From contig NZ_PPDL01000026.1 in assembly GCF_002994655.1 (NCBI RefSeq), positions 1 to 40,800 of the forward strand: a stretch of DNA of 40,800 nt, in the 5' to 3' direction. Position numbers and translations under genes: made by a program. Shown in pieces: positions 32,678 to 40,800 of the stretch (the stretch's first letter is position 1; the number at the start of each line of letters is the position of its first letter). The notes beneath the pieces were generated by a model. That model worked only from the letters and a program-made list of their open reading frames with translations, was not told where the DNA came from and ran no database searches. Origin of the DNA: Corynebacterium sp. 13CS0277. GTDB taxonomy: Bacteria; Actinomycetota; Actinomycetes; Mycobacteriales; Mycobacteriaceae.

Positions 32678-33604
32678 TTATGCCTCTCCTTCGGGGGCGC
32701 GGTACTGGACCGCATCGCTGGTGAGCGCCATGAAGGCGTCCTCCAGGGAGGTTTCGTGGGCGGACAGTTCGGTGACCAGCACCCCATAGGAGTAGGCCAG
32801 CTTGCCAACGAAGTCCGTATCAACGTCCGCGACATCGATCGCGTCGCGGCCCCGCTCATCCTGGATGCGCGTGAAGGACAACTCCTCGCTCGCCAGGGCG
32901 GACTCAAGCTCCTCCAGGTTTTCGGTCCGGACACGGGTGACGGTGCCCGCCGCCTGGTGGGTGAACTCGTCCACGCTGGTGGCGGCGATGAGCTTGCCGC
33001 GGCCAATGACCACCAGGTCGTCGGCCATGAGCGCCATCTCGCTCAGCAGGTGGGAGGACACCAGCACGGTGCGGCCCTCCCGGGCGAGCGCCTGCAGGAA
33101 GGTGCGCACCCAGCGGATACCCTCCGGGTCGAGGCCGTTGACCGGCTCGTCGAGGAGGAGCACCTCCGGGTCGCCGAGCATCGCGGCCGCCAAGCCGAGG
33201 CGCTGCCCCATGCCGAGGGAAAAGCCGCCCACCTTCTTCCGGGCCACATCGTTCAAGCCCACCATGGTGAGCACCTCACTGACCCGCGACTTCGGGATGC
33301 CGTGCGTCTGCGCCATCCACAGCAGGTGGTTGTAGGCGCTGCGGTTGGGGTGCACCGCCTTCGCATCCAGCAGGGCACCGACGTGCCGCAGCGGATCCTT
33401 CAACGCCGCATAGGGGGTGCCGTTGATGAGGGCTTCGCCGCTGGTGGGCTTATCCAGGCCCACAATCATTCGCATCGTCGTCGACTTGCCGGCACCGTTG
33501 GGGCCGAGGAACCCGGTGACGACGCCGGGTTTGACCTCAAAGGTGAGGTCGTCGACGGCGGTGACCGGGCCGTACTTCTTCGTCAGTCCGTGGACTTCAA
33601 TCAT
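32678..33604 (-). CDS. ABC transporter ATP-binding protein (DrrA/CcmA type)
   Basis: This 308-aa protein has Walker A GPNGAGKS at 34-41, a variant signature FSLGMGQRLGLA, Walker B EVLLLDEPVNGLDPEG, and a C-terminal extension of about 90 residues as found in ABC-2 exporter ATPases. ATG at 33602-33604 begins the conserved MIEVHGLTKKYG. An upstream frame extension is rejected because it lacks family resemblance. The nearest purine-rich site is too far away, so the transcript may be leaderless. The start is only 53 bases from the divergent glnX start. It powers the permease encoded next to it. Confidence 0.93.
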   Translation of the reverse strand: MIEVHGLTKKYGPVTAVDDLTFEVKPGVVTGFLGPNGAGKSTTMRMIVGLDKPTSGEALINGTPYAALKDPLRHVGALLDAKAVHPNRSAYNHLLWMAQTHGIPKSRVSEVLTMVGLNDVARKKVGGFSLGMGQRLGLAAAMLGDPEVLLLDEPVNGLDPEGIRWVRTFLQALAREGRTVLVSSHLLSEMALMADDLVVIGRGKLIAATSVDEFTHQAAGTVTRVRTENLEELESALASEELSFTRIQDERGRDAIDVADVDTDFVGKLAYSYGVLVTELSAHETSLEDAFMALTSDAVQYRAPEGEA

Positions 33605-33645
33605 GACAATAGTGTTGCATACCTTTCCTGCCTGCACCACCGCGT

Positions 33646-33651
33646 TATTCT
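33646..33651 (+). promoter_or_regulatory. Putative -10 of the glnX-glnH-pknG operon
   Basis: TATTCT ends 6 bases before the glnX ATG, at the spacing of a leaderless transcript. It lies in a 53-base divergent gap shared with the ABC ATPase gene. Confidence 0.4.
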
Positions 33652-33657
33652 TGGGGG

Positions 33658-35043
33658 ATGGACGACCACGCACCTGCCGACCAGTGGGTCGACACCGTCT
33701 CCCAGGGCACGAGGCGGCGGAAACACTCCGCGTTCGCCTCCTTTGCGCGCGCCCGGCGCGCCGCCAGTTTCTTCTCCACCTCGCCTGGGGTGATGACCCT
33801 GGTGACGGTGGTGATCACGGTCGGCATTCTTGCCGCCGGGCTGTCGATGGGACAGTCGTCGGTGTCGAGGCAGAATCAGCTCGACGTGCTCATCACGAAC
33901 GCGGAGCCGATGAGTTATTCGGCGCACAACGTGTACACGTCGCTGAGTATCGCGAACACGGCGGCGGCGACGGGGTTCGTGCAGGCCGGGGTGGAGGATG
34001 CGGCGACCCGGGCCCGCTACACGGAGGCGATCGCGCGGGCGGGGGAATCCCTCGTGGAGACGGCGGCGCAGATGTCGACGGCCCCGCAGGCGCGGTCGGA
34101 TACCCGCACCGTGGAACTGGTGACCCGCGTGGAGCAGCAGCTCAGCGTGTACGTGGGTCTCGTGGAGACCGCCCGGGCGAATAATCGGGCGGGCAACCCG
34201 GTGGGTGCTGCCTACCTGTCGGAGGCCTCCGCCCTCATGCGGGAGGAGATCCTGCCGGCCGCCTCGGAGCTGTTTGTGCTCACCACGGGGGAGGTCATGT
34301 CGCAGCAGGCGCGCCTGTCGACGCCGCAGTGGTTCCCCATCTCCGGGCTGGTGGCCGCACTATTGATGTTGGGTTTGGCGCAGTGGTGGCTGGCGCGGAA
34401 AACGCGCCGCCGCTTCAACAAGGGTTTCGTCGTCGCCACCGCCTGCATGGTGGTCGCCTTGGTGTGGGTGGCGTCGGCGAACTTCGTCACGTGGCGCTCC
34501 GGCACGGAGGGTTTTGAGGAGGCGGCCGCGCCGCTGAATTCGTTGACGAATGCCCGCATTCGGGCGGAGCAGACCCACACCAATGAGACCTTGGCGTTGG
34601 TGTCCCGGCAGGATGTGCAGGACTCGGAGGCCAGCTTCACGGAGACGATGGCTGCCCTCGAGCGGGCGTTGGAGGATGTGGAGAACTCCTCCCTGGGGGC
34701 CACCAGCCAGGCCGCCACCCATGTGGCCGGCGCCCGGGAGGCCATGGAGTCGTGGGCGACGGCCCACGACACGCTCACCACGCTGCTGGCGGTGGGCCGC
34801 TACCAGGAGGCCGTGCAGACCGCTACCGGTGCCGGGGATACGGGCACCTCGGCGGCCGCGTTTAATGAACTGGACGACAATATTGCCGCCCTCATCAGCG
34901 ATGCCCGCGCCTCCCTGCGGGCCTACCTGCGGGATGGGGTGGTGGCGGCCCGCACCGTGCCGATGGTGGTGGTGTTGCTGTCGATCATGGCGGTGCTGGC
35001 CCTGTGGCTGGGCATCCGCCCCCGCCTGCAGGAGTACCTCTGA
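33658..35043 (+). CDS. glnX: Membrane protein GlnX
   Basis: This 461-aa protein has four transmembrane segments (about 45-66, 222-243, 261-280 and 431-450) separated by two extracytoplasmic loops of about 150 residues rich in Ala and Glu helices, resembling sensor-type four-helix bundles. It matches GlnX of the glnX-glnH-pknG operon in C. glutamicum, where it is thought to pass the glutamine or amino-acid signal from GlnH to PknG across the membrane. The stop overlaps the glnH start (TGATG). The call rests on order, size and topology. The start has no ribosome site and is likely leaderless. Confidence 0.9.
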   Translation: MDDHAPADQWVDTVSQGTRRRKHSAFASFARARRAASFFSTSPGVMTLVTVVITVGILAAGLSMGQSSVSRQNQLDVLITNAEPMSYSAHNVYTSLSIANTAAATGFVQAGVEDAATRARYTEAIARAGESLVETAAQMSTAPQARSDTRTVELVTRVEQQLSVYVGLVETARANNRAGNPVGAAYLSEASALMREEILPAASELFVLTTGEVMSQQARLSTPQWFPISGLVAALLMLGLAQWWLARKTRRRFNKGFVVATACMVVALVWVASANFVTWRSGTEGFEEAAAPLNSLTNARIRAEQTHTNETLALVSRQDVQDSEASFTETMAALERALEDVENSSLGATSQAATHVAGAREAMESWATAHDTLTTLLAVGRYQEAVQTATGAGDTGTSAAAFNELDDNIAALISDARASLRAYLRDGVVAARTVPMVVVLLSIMAVLALWLGIRPRLQEYL

Positions 35044-36017
35044 TGCGCACCACACCCCACGGATTCCACCTCGCCTGCCTCCTGGCCGCGGGCCTCCTCG
35101 TCGGCTGCAGCACCCCGGAGCCCGCGCCCGGCCCGCCGAGCGCACAAGCACCCTGGTGGCCGCTGCCGCCCGGCGCCGTCCTCGAGCAGGCGGGCACCGT
35201 CTGGCCCGGCACCGGCACCCCCACGCCCCCGCACGGCACGCTGCCGCCCGATGGGCGCACCCCGAAGGAGCGGGTGCCGCGCATCGTGCAGCGCGGCTTC
35301 GTCCTCGTCGGCGTCAACCAGTCCCAAAACCTGCTGTCGTTCCGCGACCCCGTCACTGGCGAACTCCAGGGCTTCGAAGTGGATATCGCCCGCGAAATCG
35401 CCCGCGATATTTTCGGCGACCCCACCAAGGTGGAGTTCCGCTTCGTCGACGCCGGCGACTACCAGCAGGCCCTCGACCAGGGGCGCGTCGACATGGTGCT
35501 GCGTAGCATGTCGATCACCGCCGAACGGCAGGAACGGATGGCGTTCTCCGCGCCCTACCTGTCGAGTGCGAAGCAGCTCATGGTGCTCAGCCAGTCGGGG
35601 ATCACCACCGCCGAGCACATGCGGGATAAAACGGTGTGCGTGGCGCACCAGTCCACCGCCCTCAACAATGCCCGCGAAGTGCTCCCCGCCAGCAGCATCC
35701 TCAAAGTGAGTAACTGGGCGGACTGCCTCGTCGCCCTGCAGCAGCACCAGGTTGATGGGATCCTCGCCGACGATGCCATCCTCGCCGGCATTGCCGCCCA
35801 GGACCCCTACGCCACCACCGTCGGTGAGAAACTCACCGCGGAGAACTACGGTGTCATTGTGCCGCTCCACGACTCCGATGGGGTGATCCGGCAGATTAAT
35901 TCCACGCTGGCGCGCATCACCCGCGACGGCACCTGGTGGCGCCTGTACAACGCCTGGCTGGGCCCCTTCCTGCCCACCCAGGGCCCGCCCGCACCCGTCT
36001 ACGAGGAGAAGCAGTGA
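35043..36017 (+). CDS. glnH: Glutamine/glutamate-binding lipoprotein GlnH
   Basis: This 324-aa lipoprotein has a basic N-terminus, a hydrophobic segment and the lipobox LVGC (19-22), so Cys22 would be lipidated. The mature part is a family-3 solute-binding protein. It shows VNQSQNLLSFRDPVTGELQGFEVDIAREIARDIFG, then FRFVDAGDYQQALDQGRVDMVL and AFSAPYLSSAKQLMV. It should bind an acidic or amide amino acid (Glu, Gln or Asp) outside the membrane and signal through GlnX to PknG. No transporter ATPase gene accompanies it, supporting a sensing role. ATG at 35043 overlaps the glnX stop, and its own stop overlaps the pknG GTG start. Confidence 0.93.
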   Translation: MRTTPHGFHLACLLAAGLLVGCSTPEPAPGPPSAQAPWWPLPPGAVLEQAGTVWPGTGTPTPPHGTLPPDGRTPKERVPRIVQRGFVLVGVNQSQNLLSFRDPVTGELQGFEVDIAREIARDIFGDPTKVEFRFVDAGDYQQALDQGRVDMVLRSMSITAERQERMAFSAPYLSSAKQLMVLSQSGITTAEHMRDKTVCVAHQSTALNNAREVLPASSILKVSNWADCLVALQQHQVDGILADDAILAGIAAQDPYATTVGEKLTAENYGVIVPLHDSDGVIRQINSTLARITRDGTWWRLYNAWLGPFLPTQGPPAPVYEEKQ

Positions 36018-38314
36018 ACGACCACACCGCACCCGAGCCGTATCTGCCGACATCCGCGGTGGAGGTGCCGTTCGACCCCTTCGCCGATGATGACGAGCCG
36101 GAGATGGACCTCGCGGAACTCGACGCCCTCCTCGGCAATCTCTCCGACCCGGGCGCGAAGTCCCGGCAGGAGGCCCTGGAGAAGTTCCGGCAGCGCCGCG
36201 GCACGCAGCGGGAAGATCGCCTCGTCGCCGACGGCATGGTGGAGCTGCCGTTCGTGCCCCTCGACGACCCGACGGCGTCGCTCATCGACCCCGCCGAGGA
36301 GGTCGCCCGCGGGGTGGCGGCCCCACAGCTCGCGCCGGGGGATGTCGTCGCCGGCCAGTACGAGGTCCAGGGCGTGCTCGCCCACGGCGGCATGGGCTGG
36401 GTGTACCTCGCCACCGACCGGCACGTGTCCGGCCGGTGGGTCGTCCTCAAAGGCATGATGGGCGACGCCCAATCCCACGACCGGGCCGGCGCGGAGGCGG
36501 AGCGGGAATTCCTCGCCGATATCACCCACCCCGGCATCGTGAAAATCTTCAACTTCATCGACGACCCCCGCGTCGACGGCGGGTTCATCGTCATGGAGTA
36601 CGTCGGCGGCCCCAGCCTCCTGGCCCGCCAACGGCACCTCGACACCGGGGTCTTCGACATCGATATCGCCATCGGCTACATGCTGGAAATCCTGCCGGCA
36701 CTGGAGTACCTGCACTCCCGCGGGGTGGTGTACAACGACTTCAAACCCGACAACATCATCATCACCGAAGACCAGGTGAAACTCATCGACCTGGGGGCCG
36801 TCAGTGGTGTCGGGGCCTTCGGCTACATCTACGGCACGAAAGGCTTCCAAGCCCCGGAGGTCGCCACCGAAGGCCCCTCGGTGGCCTCCGATATTTTCAC
36901 CATCGGCCGCACCCTCGCCGCCCTCACCCTCGACCTGGAGGTCATCGACGGGGAATTCGCCCCCGGCATCCCCTCCCCCGCGGAACGCCCCCTGCTGCGC
37001 CGCAACCTCGCGTTCTACCGGCTCCTGCTGCGCGCCACCGACCCGGACCCGCGGAAGCGCTTCGCCAGCGTCAAAGAAATGCAAACCCAGCTGTACGGGG
37101 TGCTGCGGGAATTCCTCGCCATCCGCGACGGGAAACAATTCCCCGCCCAGCACTCCCTGTTCTCCCCGCAGCGAACCACCTTCGGCACCAAGCACGTCGT
37201 GTTCCGCACCGACCAACTCATCGACGGCATCGAACGCCACGTCGCCATCACCGCCAACGAGGTGTTCTCCGCCCTGCCCGTGCCGCTCATCGACCAGGAT
37301 GACGTCGGCGCCCCGCTGCTGTCCGGCTCCTCCTACGCCGAACCTCAAGAAGCGCTCGAAAGCCTCCGCGCCGCCATGGCGAACGAGGAATACCAAGAAT
37401 CCGCAGAAATCCCCCTCGCCGTCGTCCGCGCACTCCTCGACCTCGGCTACGTCGACGAAGCCCGCACCTGGCTCGCCGGCCTCAGCGCACGCCTCGGCGA
37501 CGACTGGCGCCACCAGTGGTACTCCGGCGTCACCGCCCTCCTCCTCGACGACTACACCGACGCCCAACAGCACTTCTCCCAAGTCCTCGCGATCCTCCCC
37601 GGCGAATCCGCCCCGAAACTCGCGCTGGCCGCCACCGATGAGCTTCTCCTTCAGCAAGCCGGCATGGACACCACCAGCCTCCTCGCACCCGAAGTGCCCG
37701 CCGCACTCGGCGGCATCGGCAAAACCCTCCAAGAAGTCCCCGAGGAACTCCTCGACGAACTCGACGCCACCTGGTCCCACATCACCACCAAACCCTCCTC
37801 CCTCCGCTTCCACAGCATGCGGCTCTACGCCCTGGTGTGGGCCACCAACCCCACCACCGTGTCCAGTGCCTTCGGCCTGGCCCGCCAACTTCTCGCCGAA
37901 GAACACGTCGAGCTCGCCATCGACGCCCTCGACCGAGTACCGCAGGCCTCCCGCCACCACCGCATGGCGAAACTCACCACCATCCTCCACCTCGTCAGCG
38001 GCGACCCGAAGGAACTGTCCGAATCCCGCATCCGGCGGGCAGCCCGCCGCCTCGAAGAAATCCCCACCAACGAGCCGCGGCTCATGCAGATCAAAATCGC
38101 GGTCCTAGCCGCCGGAGTCAACTGGCTGCGCGCCAACAACCTCACGTCCGCGGCCAGCCGCGCCGAACTCTTCGACGCCCCCTTCACCCAGCGGGGACTG
38201 CGCCGGGCACTCGCAGGTGCACTGCGCACCCTTGCCCGCAGCGCCCCCTTCGCCCGCCACCGCTACTCCCTGGTGGACATGGCGAACTCGGTGCGCCCCA
38301 CGACCTGGTTCTAG
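36014..38314 (+). CDS. pknG: Serine/threonine protein kinase PknG
   Basis: This 766-aa soluble kinase consists of a disordered acidic N-terminus (1-100), a kinase domain (about 115-390) and a C-terminal TPR-like helical region. Kinase motifs are the Gly-rich AHGGMGWVY (123-131), Lys146 in VVLKG, NDFKPDN (241-247, catalytic Asp242) in place of HRD, and DLG (259-261) in place of DFG, as in PknG. No Cys occurs in the N-terminal region, so the rubredoxin domain of mycobacterial PknG is absent. The N-terminus carries FDPFADDDEPEMDL. GTG at 36014 overlaps the glnH stop, with a GGAG site just upstream. PknG phosphorylates OdhI, controlling 2-oxoglutarate dehydrogenase and thus glutamate metabolism. 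Confidence 0.96.
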   Translation: MNDHTAPEPYLPTSAVEVPFDPFADDDEPEMDLAELDALLGNLSDPGAKSRQEALEKFRQRRGTQREDRLVADGMVELPFVPLDDPTASLIDPAEEVARGVAAPQLAPGDVVAGQYEVQGVLAHGGMGWVYLATDRHVSGRWVVLKGMMGDAQSHDRAGAEAEREFLADITHPGIVKIFNFIDDPRVDGGFIVMEYVGGPSLLARQRHLDTGVFDIDIAIGYMLEILPALEYLHSRGVVYNDFKPDNIIITEDQVKLIDLGAVSGVGAFGYIYGTKGFQAPEVATEGPSVASDIFTIGRTLAALTLDLEVIDGEFAPGIPSPAERPLLRRNLAFYRLLLRATDPDPRKRFASVKEMQTQLYGVLREFLAIRDGKQFPAQHSLFSPQRTTFGTKHVVFRTDQLIDGIERHVAITANEVFSALPVPLIDQDDVGAPLLSGSSYAEPQEALESLRAAMANEEYQESAEIPLAVVRALLDLGYVDEARTWLAGLSARLGDDWRHQWYSGVTALLLDDYTDAQQHFSQVLAILPGESAPKLALAATDELLLQQAGMDTTSLLAPEVPAALGGIGKTLQEVPEELLDELDATWSHITTKPSSLRFHSMRLYALVWATNPTTVSSAFGLARQLLAEEHVELAIDALDRVPQASRHHRMAKLTTILHLVSGDPKELSESRIRRAARRLEEIPTNEPRLMQIKIAVLAAGVNWLRANNLTSAASRAELFDAPFTQRGLRRALAGALRTLARSAPFARHRYSLVDMANSVRPTTWF

Positions 38315-38389
38315 AAACCACCCCGCCGGCCCCGGGCGGCAGGTACAGTGGGCACCACATTCGTTGTTGGTTTCGAAGGCGGAGTGACT

Positions 38390-38629
38390 ATGCGTTCCCA
38401 CCTCTTCCTCAGCGCGATCACCGCGCTCATGTTCCCCCCGACCGGGCTACTGGCCGTGTACTTTGCGTCGCGCGCCATCCAGGCCCACACGATCGGCGAC
38501 ACCCGCGGTGTTGCCCAATACAACCGCACCACCATGATCTTCATGATCCTCAGCGTGGTGTTGGCCGTCGTGTTCGCGGTCGGCTTCTACATGCTGGGGG
38601 CGTCCGTGCCCGAAGGCTACGACTACTAA
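38390..38629 (+). CDS. CD225/dispanin-like small membrane protein
   Basis: This 79-aa protein has two hydrophobic segments (about 7-28 and 45-68) separated by FASRAIQAHTIGDTRGVAQYNRT. The pattern PPTGLLAVYFASRA, with a loop containing GD and small residues before TM2, fits the CD225/dispanin family found widely in bacteria. ATG at 38390-38392 follows GGAG by 5 bases. It lies 75 bases after pknG and may be co-transcribed or have its own promoter. Its function in bacteria is unknown. A strong hairpin follows. Confidence 0.8.
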   Translation: MRSHLFLSAITALMFPPTGLLAVYFASRAIQAHTIGDTRGVAQYNRTTMIFMILSVVLAVVFAVGFYMLGASVPEGYDY

Positions 38630-38637
38630 CCCACTGC

Positions 38638-38681
38638 GGCGGCACCTGCCACAGGTGGGGTGGGGGTGGCAGGTGCCGTCG
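38638..38681 (+). repeat. 44-bp repeat copy A, forming a terminator-like hairpin
   Basis: It contains the perfect stem GGCACCTGCCA/TGGCAGGTGCC (38641-38651 with 38667-38677), located 8 bases after the CD225-like stop. The 44 bases match 40662-40705 at 41 positions in the same orientation. No T run follows. Confidence 0.8.
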
Positions 38682-38813
38682 GGGGCTTGAAGTCCGTCCG
38701 CCGGAACACCGGAGATTCACGTGGTCGTTCCACCACGGTGAACCGAAAGGCCACTCCGTGTAACCACCGACAATCCCCGGGGTCGGCGCGTGGGCTTCAC
38801 GGTAACGGGCCTT

Positions 38814-38848
38814 AAGTCACCGCATCACACAGCATCCATCGGTGACTT
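38814..38848 (-). terminator. Terminator of the two membrane-protein genes
   Basis: AAGTCACCG (38814-38822) pairs with CGGTGACTT (38840-38848), 9 bp with a 17-base loop, directly after the minus-strand stop codon. TTTT flanks it on the plus strand, so it may work in both directions. Confidence 0.6.
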
Positions 38849-39499
38849 TTAGCTCTCTGCGTGGCGCATCAGCCGCGCCCCACCCAGCTTCGCCCAGACC
38901 GCGAACCCAACGAAGAAGATCACGAGCGATGCGATGAGGCTCCCGGGCTGCCACCACACGCCCTGATAAGGCTGACTCGGAAGAGGGAGGGGAAAATCTT
39001 CCGGGACCACCAGGTGCGCCACAGCCAGTGCCGCGAGAGCCAGCACGCTCAGCACACTGCCCAGGCCCGCACCCCACATGCTCACCAGAAGAAAAGCGAG
39101 TCCCGCTGCCGTGAGCGTGCCGACAATGATGTATTCGCTGCCCGGCGGGATCACGCTGTCGATATAGCTGGCAGCGCGTGCCGCACGGCGAGCATTGATC
39201 ACCAGCGCACCCACGGTCGCGCACCCCAGGGCAAGCACAGCAGTCACAAGGCCCTGCATGGTGGTCGCTAACCGGGCCCTCCGGCACCCCAGATCCACGC
39301 TGCGCACGCGCGGCACACAGGCTCCGACTGCGGCGATGGTGGCGGCATACATCCACCACTCAGCGAAGCTGAAGTACACCTCGCCCTGCCTGCCGGGAAG
39401 CCCGAAAGAGAAACCACCAACGACTGCCACGATAAGGGCGCCGCTGACAAGCAGCGGCACAATGGTGCGCCACGGGGCAGGAATGAACGCGCGCATCAT
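38849..39499 (-). CDS. Polytopic membrane protein, possibly an ABC transporter component
   Basis: I do not recognise the family. The 216-aa protein has about six transmembrane segments (near 10-30, 38-52, 72-95, 115-135, 138-158 and 185-205) and short loops. It starts at the first of two adjacent ATG codons (39497-39499), which overlaps the TGA of the upstream membrane-protein gene, so the two are translated together. A weak GGGG site lies upstream. Codon G+C content looks lower than in the pknG region (about 63% against 75% in sampled 60-base stretches), and it lies between two copies of a 44-bp repeat. It is likely a partner of the 405-aa protein. Confidence 0.75.
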   Translation of the reverse strand: MMRAFIPAPWRTIVPLLVSGALIVAVVGGFSFGLPGRQGEVYFSFAEWWMYAATIAAVGACVPRVRSVDLGCRRARLATTMQGLVTAVLALGCATVGALVINARRAARAASYIDSVIPPGSEYIIVGTLTAAGLAFLLVSMWGAGLGSVLSVLALAALAVAHLVVPEDFPLPLPSQPYQGVWWQPGSLIASLVIFFVGFAVWAKLGGARLMRHAES

Positions 39500-40713
39500 T
39501 GCGGCGTCACCCCAAACCACTCCCACTGGCCAGTGCACTCAGCGATCTCGACCCTGTGGGCGGCAATCGCTGCAGTGATGACGTCGATTGGGGTGTCGGC
39601 GAAGGGATCCCCGCTGTGCCCATAGAGGGAACCGCCCTCGGCGTCGCCACCGCTGAGACTGCGCCCCGACGCATCACGAGCCGTACCTACACGTTGATTC
39701 AGTCCTGCGGCAGCAAGAAGATGCGCATTGAGGCTGGCATTCAGGTATGCAGCGTCCGGACGCTCATCACCGTTGCAGGCGGCCGTGCTGACGACCGATT
39801 CGATGAGGTTGTTGCCCAGAGCAGTGTTGTGCTGCCAGGGCTGGAAATTGATCTCTCGCTGAGACTCCCCGAACTGGCCGAAGATGGGTGTGTAGACCAC
39901 CTTCTCTTCGGGGATCAGACTGCCCACCACCGCCAGCGCCTGATTCGCGCTGTCGATGCTGTGCTGCAGCGCCGGTTGCTGCGCGCTGTTCACACACACG
40001 CTGATGTTGGGATCATTCGTGGTGTTACACAGAAGCTGCGGCTCCTCCACGGGCAAGGATGAGGTTGCGAGACCAATCGCCACACCACACACAGCGGCAC
40101 CGACAGGCAGTGCGCTCAACGCTGCGACTGACGAAAAGGGGTCTGCGCTGCGGCTGAGGAGCGCCACAGCACCAAGCACAGCGATAACTCCCAGCAGCAA
40201 TGACAGACCGGCCGCCCACAGCTTTTGCGGGGACTCGACGGAGTCTGAATAGCGCCACACCCCCAGCGGCCATAAGAAACCAAAGGTTCCGCTATACACA
40301 CCACACAGCACACTGATGCCGCCGGAAATGACGATGCGCGCAATGAGCGGGACGCTCCGAGCGACGACCGAGACAACGAGCCCCACAGCTGTGGAACCGC
40401 ACACAAAGCCCGCGACCGCGATGAGCGGCGGGACAATGAACTGCCACTGCAGGGAGTTCTGCCCCAGAAGCGGCAGCAGGAGCACGACCGCGCCGACAAC
40501 GAACGGGACGAATGCACTGGCGACGGTCGCCATCGCGATGTAGCCGTATCGGGTAGCGATGCCCTGTTTGCCCGCCGGCGTCATGAGCATGCTGCGCGGA
40601 TCGAGGCGGCTTCCACGCCACGCCGCCGCCACCGCCGCGAGCACTCCAGCCAGCACGCCCGGGCGGCACCGGCCACAGGTGGGGTGGGTGTGGCAGGCGC
40701 CGTCGCGGGGCAT
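39496..40713 (-). CDS. Membrane protein, apparently an N-terminally truncated FtsX-like permease
   Basis: The open frame of up to 405 aa has a doubtful start. Its first residues are encoded inside the 44-bp repeat and have no ribosome site. It then reads GVLAGVLAAVAAAWRGSRLDPRSML, which matches the end of an FtsX/MacB-type permease core (the A-W/L-R-A-x-R-L-D-P pattern) and not a normal protein start. About six transmembrane segments follow (to about residue 215), then an extracytoplasmic domain of about 190 residues with several Cys. This suggests loss of the N-terminal half, with the break at the repeat. A shorter product from an internal ATG (about residue 43) is possible. The downstream gene overlaps it. 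Confidence 0.6.
   Translation of the reverse strand: MPRDGACHTHPTCGRCRPGVLAGVLAAVAAAWRGSRLDPRSMLMTPAGKQGIATRYGYIAMATVASAFVPFVVGAVVLLLPLLGQNSLQWQFIVPPLIAVAGFVCGSTAVGLVVSVVARSVPLIARIVISGGISVLCGVYSGTFGFLWPLGVWRYSDSVESPQKLWAAGLSLLLGVIAVLGAVALLSRSADPFSSVAALSALPVGAAVCGVAIGLATSSLPVEEPQLLCNTTNDPNISVCVNSAQQPALQHSIDSANQALAVVGSLIPEEKVVYTPIFGQFGESQREINFQPWQHNTALGNNLIESVVSTAACNGDERPDAAYLNASLNAHLLAAAGLNQRVGTARDASGRSLSGGDAEGGSLYGHSGDPFADTPIDVITAAIAAHRVEIAECTGQWEWFGVTPQ
40662..40705 (+). repeat. 44-bp repeat copy B
   Basis: It is identical to copy A (38638-38681) at 41 of 44 positions and in the same orientation. The stem is less perfect. It lies between the stop of the partial gene at the window edge and the start of the truncated permease frame. 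Confidence 0.8.
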
Positions 40714-40727
40714 GCCCCCGGGTGGGG

Positions 40728-40800
40728 TTAGTCCTTCGGTGGCAGCACCGAGTCATCGAAGCTGATGTCCCACCAGTCGTCATCGTCGTCGTCATCGTTG
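40728..40800 (-). CDS. C-terminal end of a gene with an acidic tail (partial)
   Basis: A frame enters from the right edge and ends at TAA (40728-40730). The visible 23 residues are NDDDDDDD followed by WWDISFDDSVLPPKD, a highly acidic tail with two Trp. It is on the same strand as the two membrane-protein genes and could be the upstream member of their operon. Too little is visible to name it. Confidence 0.5.
   Translation of the reverse strand, partial: NDDDDDDDWWDISFDDSVLPPKD

Overview
The window is a high-GC actinobacterial chromosome segment, almost certainly Corynebacterium. The diagnostic signs are porH/porA-type mini-porin genes downstream of a groEL2-type chaperonin gene, and a glnX-glnH-pknG operon at the other side. 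As far as I recall, this arrangement brackets the same region of the C. glutamicum chromosome. Many start codons sit a few bases after a -10-like hexamer, as in the leaderless transcripts common in this genus. No tRNA, rRNA, CRISPR array or recognisable insertion sequence was found.

Layout. (1) 1-1201, minus strand: a fragment with a helix-turn-helix look, then two tandem porH-porA pairs (each protein 42-54 aa) ending in a strong terminator. (2) 2017-3660, minus: groEL2, with a CIRCE operator upstream. (3) 3956-22415, minus: an 18.5-kb block of ten genes that dominates the window. In transcription order they encode a 168-aa membrane protein, a secreted and membrane-anchored von Willebrand A (vWA) protein, a giant tubulin-like protein, a two-TM 915-aa protein, an Fn3-like 871-aa protein, a GTPase-associated-protein-1-like (GAP1) protein, a cytosolic vWA protein, a TRAFAC-type GTPase, a 99-aa protein and a 97-aa single-TM protein. 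(4) 22928-25468, plus: an M20 metallopeptidase and a stand-alone LeuA regulatory-domain-like protein with a long structured leader. (5) 25563-27844, minus: YbdK-type carboxylate-amine ligase, LytR_C-domain protein, DUF3263 protein. (6) 27863-31808, plus: a tight operon of def, a GNAT acetyltransferase (probably the corynebacterial N-acetylglutamate synthase), xthA and a cardiolipin synthase. (7) 31913-33604, minus: ABC transporter permease and ATPase. (8) 33658-38629, plus: glnX-glnH-pknG and a CD225/dispanin-like small membrane protein. (9) 38849-40800, minus: two membrane proteins, the first apparently missing its N-terminal half, and the end of an acidic-tailed gene. A 44-bp near-identical repeat flanks this segment.

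The ten-gene block is the best candidate for a poorly described system. It places a vWA sensor outside the membrane on a single TM helix with a long cytoplasmic tail, and combines it with a polymer-type GTPase fold, a regulatory GTPase, its presumed partner and a second vWA protein. Several of its products carry an (N/D)PF(A/G) motif in an acidic, disordered terminus. The same motif occurs in the N-terminal tail of PknG, which suggests a shared docking interaction. Families of this kind have been proposed, from comparative genomics, to form NTP-dependent conflict or signalling systems. Its role here is inference.
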